Positions 28,177 through 34,753 of a DNA stretch of 64,000 nucleotides are shown here, piece after piece. Each line of letters starts with the position of its first letter. The stretch's first letter is position 1. A model generated the notes under the pieces. It was not told where the DNA came from, ran no database searches, and saw only the letters and a program-made list of their open reading frames with translations. Where the stretch lies: positions 1-64,000 of the forward strand of contig NZ_JAKUCN010000001.1 of NCBI RefSeq assembly GCF_022808595.1. Reading direction: 5' to 3'. A program made the translations under genes and the position numbers. The stretch comes from Microvirga solisilvae. GTDB taxonomy: Bacteria > Pseudomonadota > Alphaproteobacteria > Rhizobiales > Beijerinckiaceae.

Positions 28177-28920
28177 TCAAACGCCGGTCCATGCTGCCGC
28201 GCGATTCCAGGTTTTCAGGGTTCGGTCGATCCATTCCTTCTGGGGCCCCAGGAGAATGCCCTGTGTGGCGCCTCCGCAGCTCCGGCCGCGAGTGGGGGAT
28301 GACCAGGACGTGATGGCGGCAATGGCGGTTCCCAAGGCCATCGGCCCGCCGGAATCGCCCTGACAGGCCCCCATGGCTCCCGAACCCTGGCTCCAGAGCA
28401 GGATATTGCTCGGACCGTAAGGCTCCGTGACCGTCAGGGAAGCCGCACGGAAGGTGCCCGTCGTCTTGGCGTCCCCCTCCCGGGCAAGGCCATAGCCGCC
28501 GACCATGATCGTTTCGCCCTTGGCAGGCTTGGCGGCCGTGAGGCTCGCACGCTCGAACCGCTCCGGCAGGTTTTGCGGAATGCGCACGAGCGCCAGATCG
28601 ATGGAGCGCTGCCGGGTCTCGATGGCCTTCGCCTTGTAGCCCGGATGCACGGCCTTCGCGGAGGGTGCGATCAGCACCGGCTCGCCGGCCTCGTCACGAA
28701 AATGCACCCGGTGCTCGTCCGCGCCCGTCACGCAATGGGCGGCGGTGAGTACCACGTCGCGCGCCACCACCACGGCGCTGCAGACACCACCGTTCGAACT
28801 CAAAATCATCACGCTCTGGCGGGCGAGGGGACCTTGGTCCTCGGCCCCGCCGACGATGGCCTGTGCCCCGGTCGCTGCGAGCGACAGGGCGAGGGAGAGC
28901 GTGATCAGACGATTCATCAT
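28177..28920 (-). CDS. Secreted S1-family serine protease B within the GTA cluster
   Basis: 247 aa. The signal peptide (MMNRLITLSLALSLAATGAQ-A) is followed directly by IVGG, the canonical active N-terminus, so signal peptidase alone would activate it. Triad: His62 in TAAHC, Asp in RSIDLALVRIP and Ser in GDSGGP; S1-pocket position 189 is Gly. ATG 28920 has AGGAATCC upstream. It is similar to protease A (a tandem duplication or paralogue pair) and is read in the same minus direction. Only 18 bp separate its start from that of gp6 on the other strand. Confidence 0.9.
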   Translation of the reverse strand: MMNRLITLSLALSLAATGAQAIVGGAEDQGPLARQSVMILSSNGGVCSAVVVARDVVLTAAHCVTGADEHRVHFRDEAGEPVLIAPSAKAVHPGYKAKAIETRQRSIDLALVRIPQNLPERFERASLTAAKPAKGETIMVGGYGLAREGDAKTTGTFRAASLTVTEPYGPSNILLWSQGSGAMGACQGDSGGPMALGTAIAAITSWSSPTRGRSCGGATQGILLGPQKEWIDRTLKTWNRAAAWTGV

Positions 28921-28938
28921 GGAAGGATTCCTGTTGCG

Positions 28939-29499
28939 ATGATCCCGATATTCGTTGATGGCCCCGCCGTCGAGCCCATAACGCTGCCCGAGATGAAGGC
29001 TTATCTGCGCGTCGACGACGATGCGGAAGACGATCTGATCGCCGGGCTCATGAAGGCCGCGAGGCTCATGGTGGAATCCGCCGCGCGGCGCATCCTGATC
29101 GAGCAGCGCTGGCGGGTTTACCTGGATCGCTGGCCCGAGAGTGGAAAAGTGATGCTGCCGGTGGCGCCTCTGCTCGCCGTGGATGGCATCAGGGTGCTCG
29201 ATGCATCGGGTGCTGCCACCGCAATCGAGGTTTCGGCCATTGAGGCTGATCCTGTGAGCGATCCGCCCTGCATCACCGTTTCCGATGCGCCTTCGCCCGG
29301 CAAGGCGAGGAATGGCATCGAGATTGAGCTGCGTGCCGGCTTCGGCGCATCGCCCGATGCGGTGCCGGCCACCCTGAAACTCGCGATCAGAATTCTCGTC
29401 GCCCATTGGTTCGAGAACCGGGGCGACGTGGCGGGCGAGCAGATCCTGCCGCCGGAAGCCATGGCGCTCGTGGCTCCGTTCCAGCGGGCGCGTATTTAA
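28939..29499 (+). CDS. GTA gp6, head-tail connector (adaptor) protein
   Basis: 186 aa. ITLPEMKAYLRVDDDAEDDL followed by IAGLMKAARLMVESAARRIL is the conserved N-terminal helical bundle of phage gp6-like connectors that dock under the portal. The C-terminal LKLAIRILVAHWFENR fits as well. ATG 28939 follows GGAAGGA; the upstream in-frame codons run antisense through protease B and are not coding. Confidence 0.87.
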   Translation: MIPIFVDGPAVEPITLPEMKAYLRVDDDAEDDLIAGLMKAARLMVESAARRILIEQRWRVYLDRWPESGKVMLPVAPLLAVDGIRVLDASGAATAIEVSAIEADPVSDPPCITVSDAPSPGKARNGIEIELRAGFGASPDAVPATLKLAIRILVAHWFENRGDVAGEQILPPEAMALVAPFQRARI

Positions 29500-29515
29500 T
29501 TTTCGAGTTGTTCCG

Positions 29516-29851
29516 ATGAAACCAAAATCATTGCCTATCGGCGCGCGGGCGCGCCCGTTCGTTCTCGAAGTGCCTCTCGAAAGTCCCGACGGGTTCGGGG
29601 GCGTGATCCGTTCCTACAAATCGGGTCCGCAGCTCTGGGGCGCGATGGAGATGCTCTCCGGTTCCGAGCGCGTGCGCGCCGACAGGCCCGAGCAGAGTCT
29701 CACGCACAAAATCACCCTGCGCTATCGCGACGGGGTGACGGGCGCCATGCGCCTGACCTCGGGCCTGCGCCGTTTCGCCATTCGCGCAGCCTCCGATCCG
29801 GATGGCTCGCGGCGCGATCTCGTCTGCCTCGTCGAGGAGATCAAGGCATGA
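29516..29851 (+). CDS. GTA gp7, head closure (stopper) protein
   Basis: 111 aa. Strand-rich SPP1 gp16-like head closure fold: GARARPFVLEVPLESPDGFG, then QLWGAMEMLSGSERVRADRP, SLTHKITLRYRDGV and FAIRAASDPDGSRRDLVCL. It seals the DNA-filled head and joins the tail. The stop overlaps the next gene as ATGA. Confidence 0.88.
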   Translation: MKPKSLPIGARARPFVLEVPLESPDGFGGVIRSYKSGPQLWGAMEMLSGSERVRADRPEQSLTHKITLRYRDGVTGAMRLTSGLRRFAIRAASDPDGSRRDLVCLVEEIKA

Positions 29852-30258
29852 CGAGCCCGATCCTCGCACTTCGCCGCGCCATTCTCGATGCGGCGTCGGT
29901 TGATGCGGAGCTGGTGTCGCTCATGAGCGGAAGCCTGCGCCTATACGACGAGCCGCCGCGAAATGCGGAGCCCGTTTATGCCCTGTTCGGCGACGTGACG
30001 GCGCAGGATTGGTCGACCGATACGGATCGTGGGCACGAGCAGGATCTCACTCTCGTCGTGTGGTCGGAACGCGGCAGCACGCGCACGGGCCTGGCTGTTG
30101 CCGAACGTTTCGCCGCGCTTCTCGACGATGCACCGCTCGTCCTCGACGGGCATCGCCTCGTGAACGTGCGCGTGACGGAGATCGCCTCCGCGCGGGACAA
30201 GGACACGCAATTGTCCCGCGTCACGCTTCATCTTCGCGCCGTCACCGAACGCGTGTGA
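29848..30258 (+). CDS. GTA gp8, tail terminator (DUF3168)
   Basis: 136 aa with DUF3168 features: LALRRAILDAASVDAELVSL, YALFGDVTAQDWSTDTDRGH, LTLVVWSERGSTRTG and VNVRVTEIASARDKDTQLSR. It forms the ring that caps the tail tube at the head side. The start is coupled to gp7 by ATGA. Confidence 0.9.
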   Translation: MTSPILALRRAILDAASVDAELVSLMSGSLRLYDEPPRNAEPVYALFGDVTAQDWSTDTDRGHEQDLTLVVWSERGSTRTGLAVAERFAALLDDAPLVLDGHRLVNVRVTEIASARDKDTQLSRVTLHLRAVTERV

Positions 30259-30288
30259 ACCTCGTTCTTTCAATAAAAGGATTTCTTC

Positions 30289-30699
30289 ATGCCTGCTCAA
30301 AAGGGCAAAGACCTTCTCATCAAGGTCAGCGATGGCGGCACGGGCTTCGTCACCGTTGCCGGTCTTCGTACCCGTCAGATTTCGTTCAATGCCGAAACGG
30401 TCGATGTCACCCATGCGGAATCCGCAGGGCGTTGGCGAGAATTGCTCGCTGGTGTCGGCGTGCGCCGCGCCGGCATCACCGGCTCCGGCGTGTTCAAGGA
30501 TGAGGCCTCGGATGCGCGCATGCGCCAGGTGTTCTTCGACGGCGACATTCTCACCTATCAGATCATCGTTCCCGATTTCGGGCGCATCGAAGGGCCTTTC
30601 CAGCTCACGAGCCTTGAGTATCGCGGCGATCATGCAGGCGAGGTCACCTTCGAGATGGCCTTTGAATCTGCGGGTGCGCTGACATTTGTGGCACTATGA
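30289..30699 (+). CDS. GTA gp9, major tail tube protein (TP901-1 family)
   Basis: 136 aa. Opens MPAQKGKDLLIKVSDGG, then TVAGLRTRQISFNAETVDVT, GVGVRRAGITGSGVFKDE and YRGDHAGEVTFEMAFESAG, the tube-forming beta-sandwich seen in siphovirus tails. Good ribosome binding site (AAGGA). Its stop is followed 11 nt later by gp10. Confidence 0.92.
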   Translation: MPAQKGKDLLIKVSDGGTGFVTVAGLRTRQISFNAETVDVTHAESAGRWRELLAGVGVRRAGITGSGVFKDEASDARMRQVFFDGDILTYQIIVPDFGRIEGPFQLTSLEYRGDHAGEVTFEMAFESAGALTFVAL

Positions 30700-30710
30700 G
30701 GATAACCACC

Positions 30711-31058
30711 ATGGCGAACAGAAGACGCGGCGAAGTCGCGCTGCACTTGGGCGAGAAGCGCTACACTCTGTGCCTCACGCTCGGCGCTCTCGCCGAATTG
30801 GAGGAAGCCTTCGGTGTGGATGATCTCATGGCGCTTGCCGAACGGTTCGGAACGGGCCGTCTGTCGAGCCGGGATCTTCTGAAGCTGCTGGTAGTCGCCC
30901 TGCGCGGCGCCGGTCAGGATGTGGGCGATGCGGAGGTGGCGGGCCTTCCGCTGACGGAAGGCATCGAGCCCGTGGCATCGGCCATCGCCGATCTTCTCAC
31001 TGTCACCTTCGGCGCGGAACCGTCTTCCGCAAACCCTCTACAGCCGCAGAACATTTGA
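30711..31058 (+). CDS. GTA gp10, tail assembly chaperone-like protein
   Basis: 115 aa. MANRRRGEVALHLGEKRYTL and the helical YTLCLTLGALAELEEAFG are diagnostic of the gene transfer agent gp10 family. ATG 30711 has GAGGATAA upstream; ATG 30696 overlaps the gp9 stop and is an alternative. Probably functions with gp10.1 as the tape-measure chaperone pair. Confidence 0.88.
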   Translation: MANRRRGEVALHLGEKRYTLCLTLGALAELEEAFGVDDLMALAERFGTGRLSSRDLLKLLVVALRGAGQDVGDAEVAGLPLTEGIEPVASAIADLLTVTFGAEPSSANPLQPQNI

Positions 31059-31276
31059 GCGAGCCGCAAGTCTTCCCGTGGGAAGATGCGATGATGCTGG
31101 GCTTGAGCGTTTTGCGGTGGAGTCCCGACCAGTTCTGGCGCGCAACGCCGCGCGAATTGTTCATGGCCTGGGAAGGGGTGAGCGGTGGGAGGCGGTCAGA
31201 GCCTGCTGTCAGCCGTGACTTGAGGCGACTGATGGAGACGTTTCCGGACTGTGATTCAATCTATTATCAAGGATGA
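31055..31276 (+). CDS. GTA gp10.1, phage tail assembly chaperone
   Basis: 73 aa. FPWEDAMMLGLSVLRWSPDQ followed by FWRATPRELFMAWEG matches the short GTA tail-chaperone family. The start is TTG at 31055, overlapping the gp10 stop (TTGA), consistent with the coupled gp10/gp10.1 arrangement. The final 25 residues are less conserved. Confidence 0.85.
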   Translation: MSEPQVFPWEDAMMLGLSVLRWSPDQFWRATPRELFMAWEGVSGGRRSEPAVSRDLRRLMETFPDCDSIYYQG

Positions 31277-31318
31277 TTGAGAATAAACTATGATGCCTCG
31301 TCAAAGGGCGGCTAGGGC

Positions 31319-31819
31319 CTAGAGAGGTTGGAATACAACGCCTTTTCTCTTGGCGCACTCAATTTGTAGGTCTTCGCGTAACACATCCTTTGCCCGAGAA
31401 TCGGGTCGACCTGCGACTGATTTCTCTGCCTCTTCTTTGCACAGAGCCTCAATTTGATCCCATTGCTCTTCGGGCATTGTGATCCTGCCGACAAATGTCG
31501 CGCCTTTTAGCTCAGCGCACATATTGAACAGTCGTCTCTTTGTATAGACGGTTGGGGTTCTTGGACCAGCTGCTGCAGTAGCCTTTTCGGCTTCATAAGA
31601 GCACTCAGCGCTAATGCGGCTCCATTGAGTGCTGCTCATCCCGGGAGTCTTAAAAATGCTGTAAGTCGGCGGCGCGCTCACGCATGCGGCTAAGCTCATG
31701 GCTAGAAGAGCAGAAAGCGCAATTTTGTATTTTGGAGATAAGAGTATGGAGCGAAAGCCAACGGACGATCTGAGTAAAAACTCAACTGATGATAAGACCC
31801 GCCAGCTCAACACACTCAT
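31319..31819 (-). CDS. Candidate lipoprotein antisense to the start of gp11
   Basis: 166 aa from ATG 31819 (GGAGAGG upstream). A lipoprotein-like segment (KIALSALLAMSLAACVS) lies about 45 residues in, which is unusually far. The mature part contains four Cys and no known domain (WSRISAECSYEAEKATAAAG, RRLFNMCAELKGATFVG). Base composition is clearly lower in GC than neighbouring genes, suggesting a later insertion. The 5' 74 nt overlap gp11 on the opposite strand. A shorter form starting after the overlap would need a non-standard codon, so the start is uncertain. Confidence 0.6.
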   Translation of the reverse strand: MSVLSWRVLSSVEFLLRSSVGFRSILLSPKYKIALSALLAMSLAACVSAPPTYSIFKTPGMSSTQWSRISAECSYEAEKATAAAGPRTPTVYTKRRLFNMCAELKGATFVGRITMPEEQWDQIEALCKEEAEKSVAGRPDSRAKDVLREDLQIECAKRKGVVFQPL

Positions 31820-32432
31820 CGGCCTCTCCGATAAATTCGGTGACTCACTATCCAATGCTTTCGCGAAGAATATTGCCGAGGGCAAGAAATTCGATGTCGT
31901 TTTGAAGAAGGTGCGCGAGTCTCTTGTGGAAACAGGGTTGCGTCTCGCGCTGGGGCCTCTTCAGACTGCCTTGAGTCAAAGCCTGAAGGGTTTGACCGTG
32001 GAGCCGCTTCAAGGCTCGCTCCCTATGGGTGGTGGCGATTTGTTCGGCGGGCTTTTCAAAGGAATAGGCTCGCTTTTCAGCTCCCTCTTCGGCGGCGGGG
32101 GAGGCGCTGCCGCTGCTGCCCCCTTCGCCAAGGGCGGCGTGTTTTCGCGCGGTATGGTGATGCCGTTCGCGCAGGGCGGTGTTGTCGGCGCGCCCACCTA
32201 CTTTCCACTCGGGCGCGGTCTCGGCGTCATGGGTGAGCGAGGGGCGGAGGCCGTGATGCCGTTGGCCCGAGGGCCTGACGGCAAGCTCGGCGTGCGCTCC
32301 GGCTCAGGCGGACGTTCCGCCTCGATCACGGTGAATATTTCAACGCCCGATGCGGAGAGCTTCCGACGGTCTGAGGCTCAAGTATCCGCAGCACTGGCGC
32401 GGGCCGTGGCACGCGGACAGCGTGGGATGTAG
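31746..32432 (+). CDS. GTA gp11, short tail tape measure protein
   Basis: 228 aa. The helical N-terminal segment (LSDKFGDSLSNAFAKNIAEG, VVLKKVRESLVETGL) is followed by a Gly-rich hydrophobic stretch (LFKGIGSLFSSLFGGGGGAA) and the signature KGGVFSRGMVMPFAQGGVV, VMGERGAEAVMPLARGPDG of GTA and lambda-type tape measures. Short length implies a short tail. ATG 31746 has TTTTGGAG upstream. The start lies in lower-GC DNA overlapped antisense by the lipoprotein gene, and the first 25 residues diverge from what I recall of the family. Confidence 0.85.
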   Translation: MERKPTDDLSKNSTDDKTRQLNTLIGLSDKFGDSLSNAFAKNIAEGKKFDVVLKKVRESLVETGLRLALGPLQTALSQSLKGLTVEPLQGSLPMGGGDLFGGLFKGIGSLFSSLFGGGGGAAAAAPFAKGGVFSRGMVMPFAQGGVVGAPTYFPLGRGLGVMGERGAEAVMPLARGPDGKLGVRSGSGGRSASITVNISTPDAESFRRSEAQVSAALARAVARGQRGM

Positions 32433-32448
32433 TTTTCAAAAGGATGGT

Positions 32449-32694
32449 TCAGGCGTTCTCGTCGTCGAGCATCGCCATGATCTCGTCCTTGATCTGCAGG
32501 CGGCGACGCTTGAGCTCTTCCTCGGCTTCGTCCGATTGCGGCTCCACCCGCGTCTCGATGCGGTGAATGGTGCGGTTCAGCTCGTTGTACTCGTCATAGA
32601 GCCGCGCGAAGCGGTTATTGCCCGTCTTCAATTGATGAATCCGGTCGGCCTTGTCGGGGAAATCCTCGTGGAGGTCGTTTGGGGCGTTGCTCAT
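32449..32694 (-). CDS. YdcH family protein (DUF465)
   Basis: 81 aa, almost all coiled-coil: MSNAPNDLHEDFPDKADRIH, FARLYDEYNELNRTIHRIE, LKRRRLQIKDEIMAMLDD. This is the small YdcH/DUF465 type. Strong AAGGAG precedes the ATG. It is antisense to and between gp11 and gp12, and is not a known GTA component. Function unknown. Confidence 0.88.
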   Translation of the reverse strand: MSNAPNDLHEDFPDKADRIHQLKTGNNRFARLYDEYNELNRTIHRIETRVEPQSDEAEEELKRRRLQIKDEIMAMLDDENA

Positions 32695-32781
32695 CGCCTG
32701 CAATCTCCTTGGCTCGAATGTCCTGCTCGGACGACAACGCCACCCGCTCTTTTTTCGTTTCATATTTGAGAAGGATGGATC

Positions 32782-33420
32782 ATGGCCTCCGATTTCCATG
32801 AGGTCCGCTTTCCCCTCGACGTCAGCTTGGGCAGTCGGGGAGGGCCCGTGCGGCGGACCGATATCGTCACGCTGGCCTCCGGCCGCGAGCACCGCAACAG
32901 CCGCTGGGCCTCCTCCCGCCGCCGCTACGATGCGGGTCTGGGTGTCAGGACCGTCGATGCGCTGCATGCGGTGATCGCCTTCTTCGAGGAGCGGCGCGGC
33001 AAGCTCTACGGTTTCCGCTTCCGCGACAGGACCGATTGGCGTTCCGGCCCACCGTCCAAGGAGCCGACGCCGCTCGATCAGCGCATCGGCACGGGTAACG
33101 GGACGGCGAAAACGTTTCAGCTCGTCAAAGCCTATGGCGGCTCTTTCGCGCCCTATCTGCGCACCATCGCCAAGCCTGTGGGCGGCTCCGTGAAAGTGGC
33201 CGTCGACGGCGCCGAGCAGGCGGTCGGGGCGGACTTCAATTGCGATCCCACGACCGGCATTGTCACCTTCACATCCCCGCCGCCGACCGGCGCCGTGATC
33301 ACGGCGGGTTACAGCTTCGATGTGCCCGTGCGGTTCGACACGGACGAACTCGATATCGATCTCTCCACCTTCGAGGCGGGCGGCATTCCGCAGATCCCGC
33401 TGATCGAGATCGTCGTTTAA
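32782..33420 (+). CDS. GTA gp12, distal tail protein (DUF2460)
   Basis: 212 aa. FHEVRFPLDVSLGSRGGPVR, then RHRNSRW-type ASGREHRNSRWASSRRRYDA, FFEERRGKLYGFRFRDRTDW and PVRFDTDELDIDLSTFEAGG match the DUF2460 family, the first ring of the GTA baseplate. Start has GAAGGATGGATC. Followed by gp13 after 12 nt. Confidence 0.93.
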   Translation: MASDFHEVRFPLDVSLGSRGGPVRRTDIVTLASGREHRNSRWASSRRRYDAGLGVRTVDALHAVIAFFEERRGKLYGFRFRDRTDWRSGPPSKEPTPLDQRIGTGNGTAKTFQLVKAYGGSFAPYLRTIAKPVGGSVKVAVDGAEQAVGADFNCDPTTGIVTFTSPPPTGAVITAGYSFDVPVRFDTDELDIDLSTFEAGGIPQIPLIEIVV

Positions 33421-33432
33421 GGCTTCATATCC

Positions 33433-34323
33433 ATGCGCAACATTCCGACGAACCTCGCCGCCCACATGGCGGACGGGGCGACGACGCTTTGTCATTGCTG
33501 GAAGCTCATTCGCCGCGACGGCAGGAGCTTCGGTTTCACCGATCATGATCGCGATATCACCTTCGGCGGCACGATCTTCGCCGCGCGCTCGGGCCTTGAG
33601 GCTGCTGAGGCCACAGCCGAACTCGGCTTCGTGGTCGGTGGCGGCGAGGTCGCGGGCGCGCTCATGTCCGCGGGCCTGACGGAGGACGACATCTCTTCCG
33701 GCTTCTACGACGATGCGAGTGTGGAAACCTGGCTCGTGAATTGGGCCAATGTGGCCGAGCGCCTTCTTCTCGATATTGGGACCATTGGTGAAATCCGCCG
33801 CTCCGACGGCAGTTTCGTCGCGGAGGTGCGGGGCATCATGCATCGTTACGACGAGGAGAGAGGGCGGCTGTTCCGTGCTACCTGTTCGGCTGATTTAGGC
33901 GATGCCAAGTGCGGCATCGATCTCACCTCGTCGGCCTATTCCGATACCGGCACCGTCACACGCACGGATGGGTTCCTCGGAATCGTCGCGTCCGGCATCG
34001 GCTTTTCGGATGGATGGTGTACGGGCGGCAAGATCACCTGGACGAGCGGCAGCAATGTCGGCGTCTCGGTCGAGATCAAGGTGCACCGCGCCATCAGCGG
34101 AACCGATGAGTTCGATCTCTGGCAGCGCGCGCCGCAGGAGATCAGGGTGGGCGATGCCTTCCGTGTCACTGCAGGCTGCGACAAGACCCATGGCATGTGC
34201 CGCAAGCGCTTCAGGAACGTCGCGAACTTTCGCGGCTTCCCACACATGCCGGGTAACGACTTCATCATCCGCATGCCGCAGCAGGGCGAGCCGGGCCTCG
34301 ACGGCGGGAGCTTCTTCAAATGA
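33433..34323 (+). CDS. GTA gp13, tail hub protein (DUF2163)
   Basis: 296 aa. N-terminal DUF2163 region (IPTNLAAHMADGATTLCHCW, FGFTDHDRDITFGG) and a C-terminal phage_BR0599-type domain with Cys residues in CSADLGDAKCGIDL and CDKTHGMCRKRF followed by FRGFPHMPGND. In RcGTA the equivalent hub is thought to hold a metal or Fe-S site with conserved Cys; the Cys set here would allow it. Stop overlaps gp14 as ATGA. Confidence 0.93.
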   Translation: MRNIPTNLAAHMADGATTLCHCWKLIRRDGRSFGFTDHDRDITFGGTIFAARSGLEAAEATAELGFVVGGGEVAGALMSAGLTEDDISSGFYDDASVETWLVNWANVAERLLLDIGTIGEIRRSDGSFVAEVRGIMHRYDEERGRLFRATCSADLGDAKCGIDLTSSAYSDTGTVTRTDGFLGIVASGIGFSDGWCTGGKITWTSGSNVGVSVEIKVHRAISGTDEFDLWQRAPQEIRVGDAFRVTAGCDKTHGMCRKRFRNVANFRGFPHMPGNDFIIRMPQQGEPGLDGGSFFK

Positions 34324-34751
34324 ACGATGCCTTGTCCGAACGTGTCGTTGCCGAAGCGCGATCCTGGATCGGCACCCCTTACCGGCATCAGGCATCTCTC
34401 AAGGGCATCGGCTGCGATTGTCTCGGCCTGCTGCGCGGAGTCTGGCGCCATATCCTGGGATCCGAGCCGGAACTGCCGCCGCCCTATTCGCCCGATTGGG
34501 CGGAAGCCGGAGCCGATACGCTCGTTGCCGCCGCGCGCCGGCATCTCGTCGAGATTGGCGTTGCTGCCTTCAAGCCGGGCGATGTGCTGCTCTTTCGCTG
34601 GCGCGACGGGCTTCCCGCCAAACACTGTGCCATCGCGACGTCGAACGACACGATGATCCACGCCCATGACGGCGCCTCGGTAGCGGAGGTCGCCTTCGCG
34701 CCCTGGTGGCGCCGGCATCTCGCCTACGCTTTTCGCTTTCCGGAACCTTGA
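34320..34751 (+). CDS. GTA gp14, NlpC/P60 family cell-wall peptidase
   Basis: 143 aa. VAEARSWIGTPYRHQASLKG, then the catalytic Cys in GCDCLGLLRGVW and His in KHCAIATSNDTMIHAH. This is a tail-tip peptidase that helps the particle breach recipient peptidoglycan. Coupled to gp13 by ATGA and 2 nt from the gp15 start. Confidence 0.93.
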   Translation: MNDALSERVVAEARSWIGTPYRHQASLKGIGCDCLGLLRGVWRHILGSEPELPPPYSPDWAEAGADTLVAAARRHLVEIGVAAFKPGDVLLFRWRDGLPAKHCAIATSNDTMIHAHDGASVAEVAFAPWWRRHLAYAFRFPEP

Positions 34752-34753
34752 TC

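Noticed and set aside
28573..28938. Upstream extension of gp6 into the protease B region
   Set aside because: The extension is antisense to a protein with an intact protease triad, and a good start with GGAAGGA exists at 28939.
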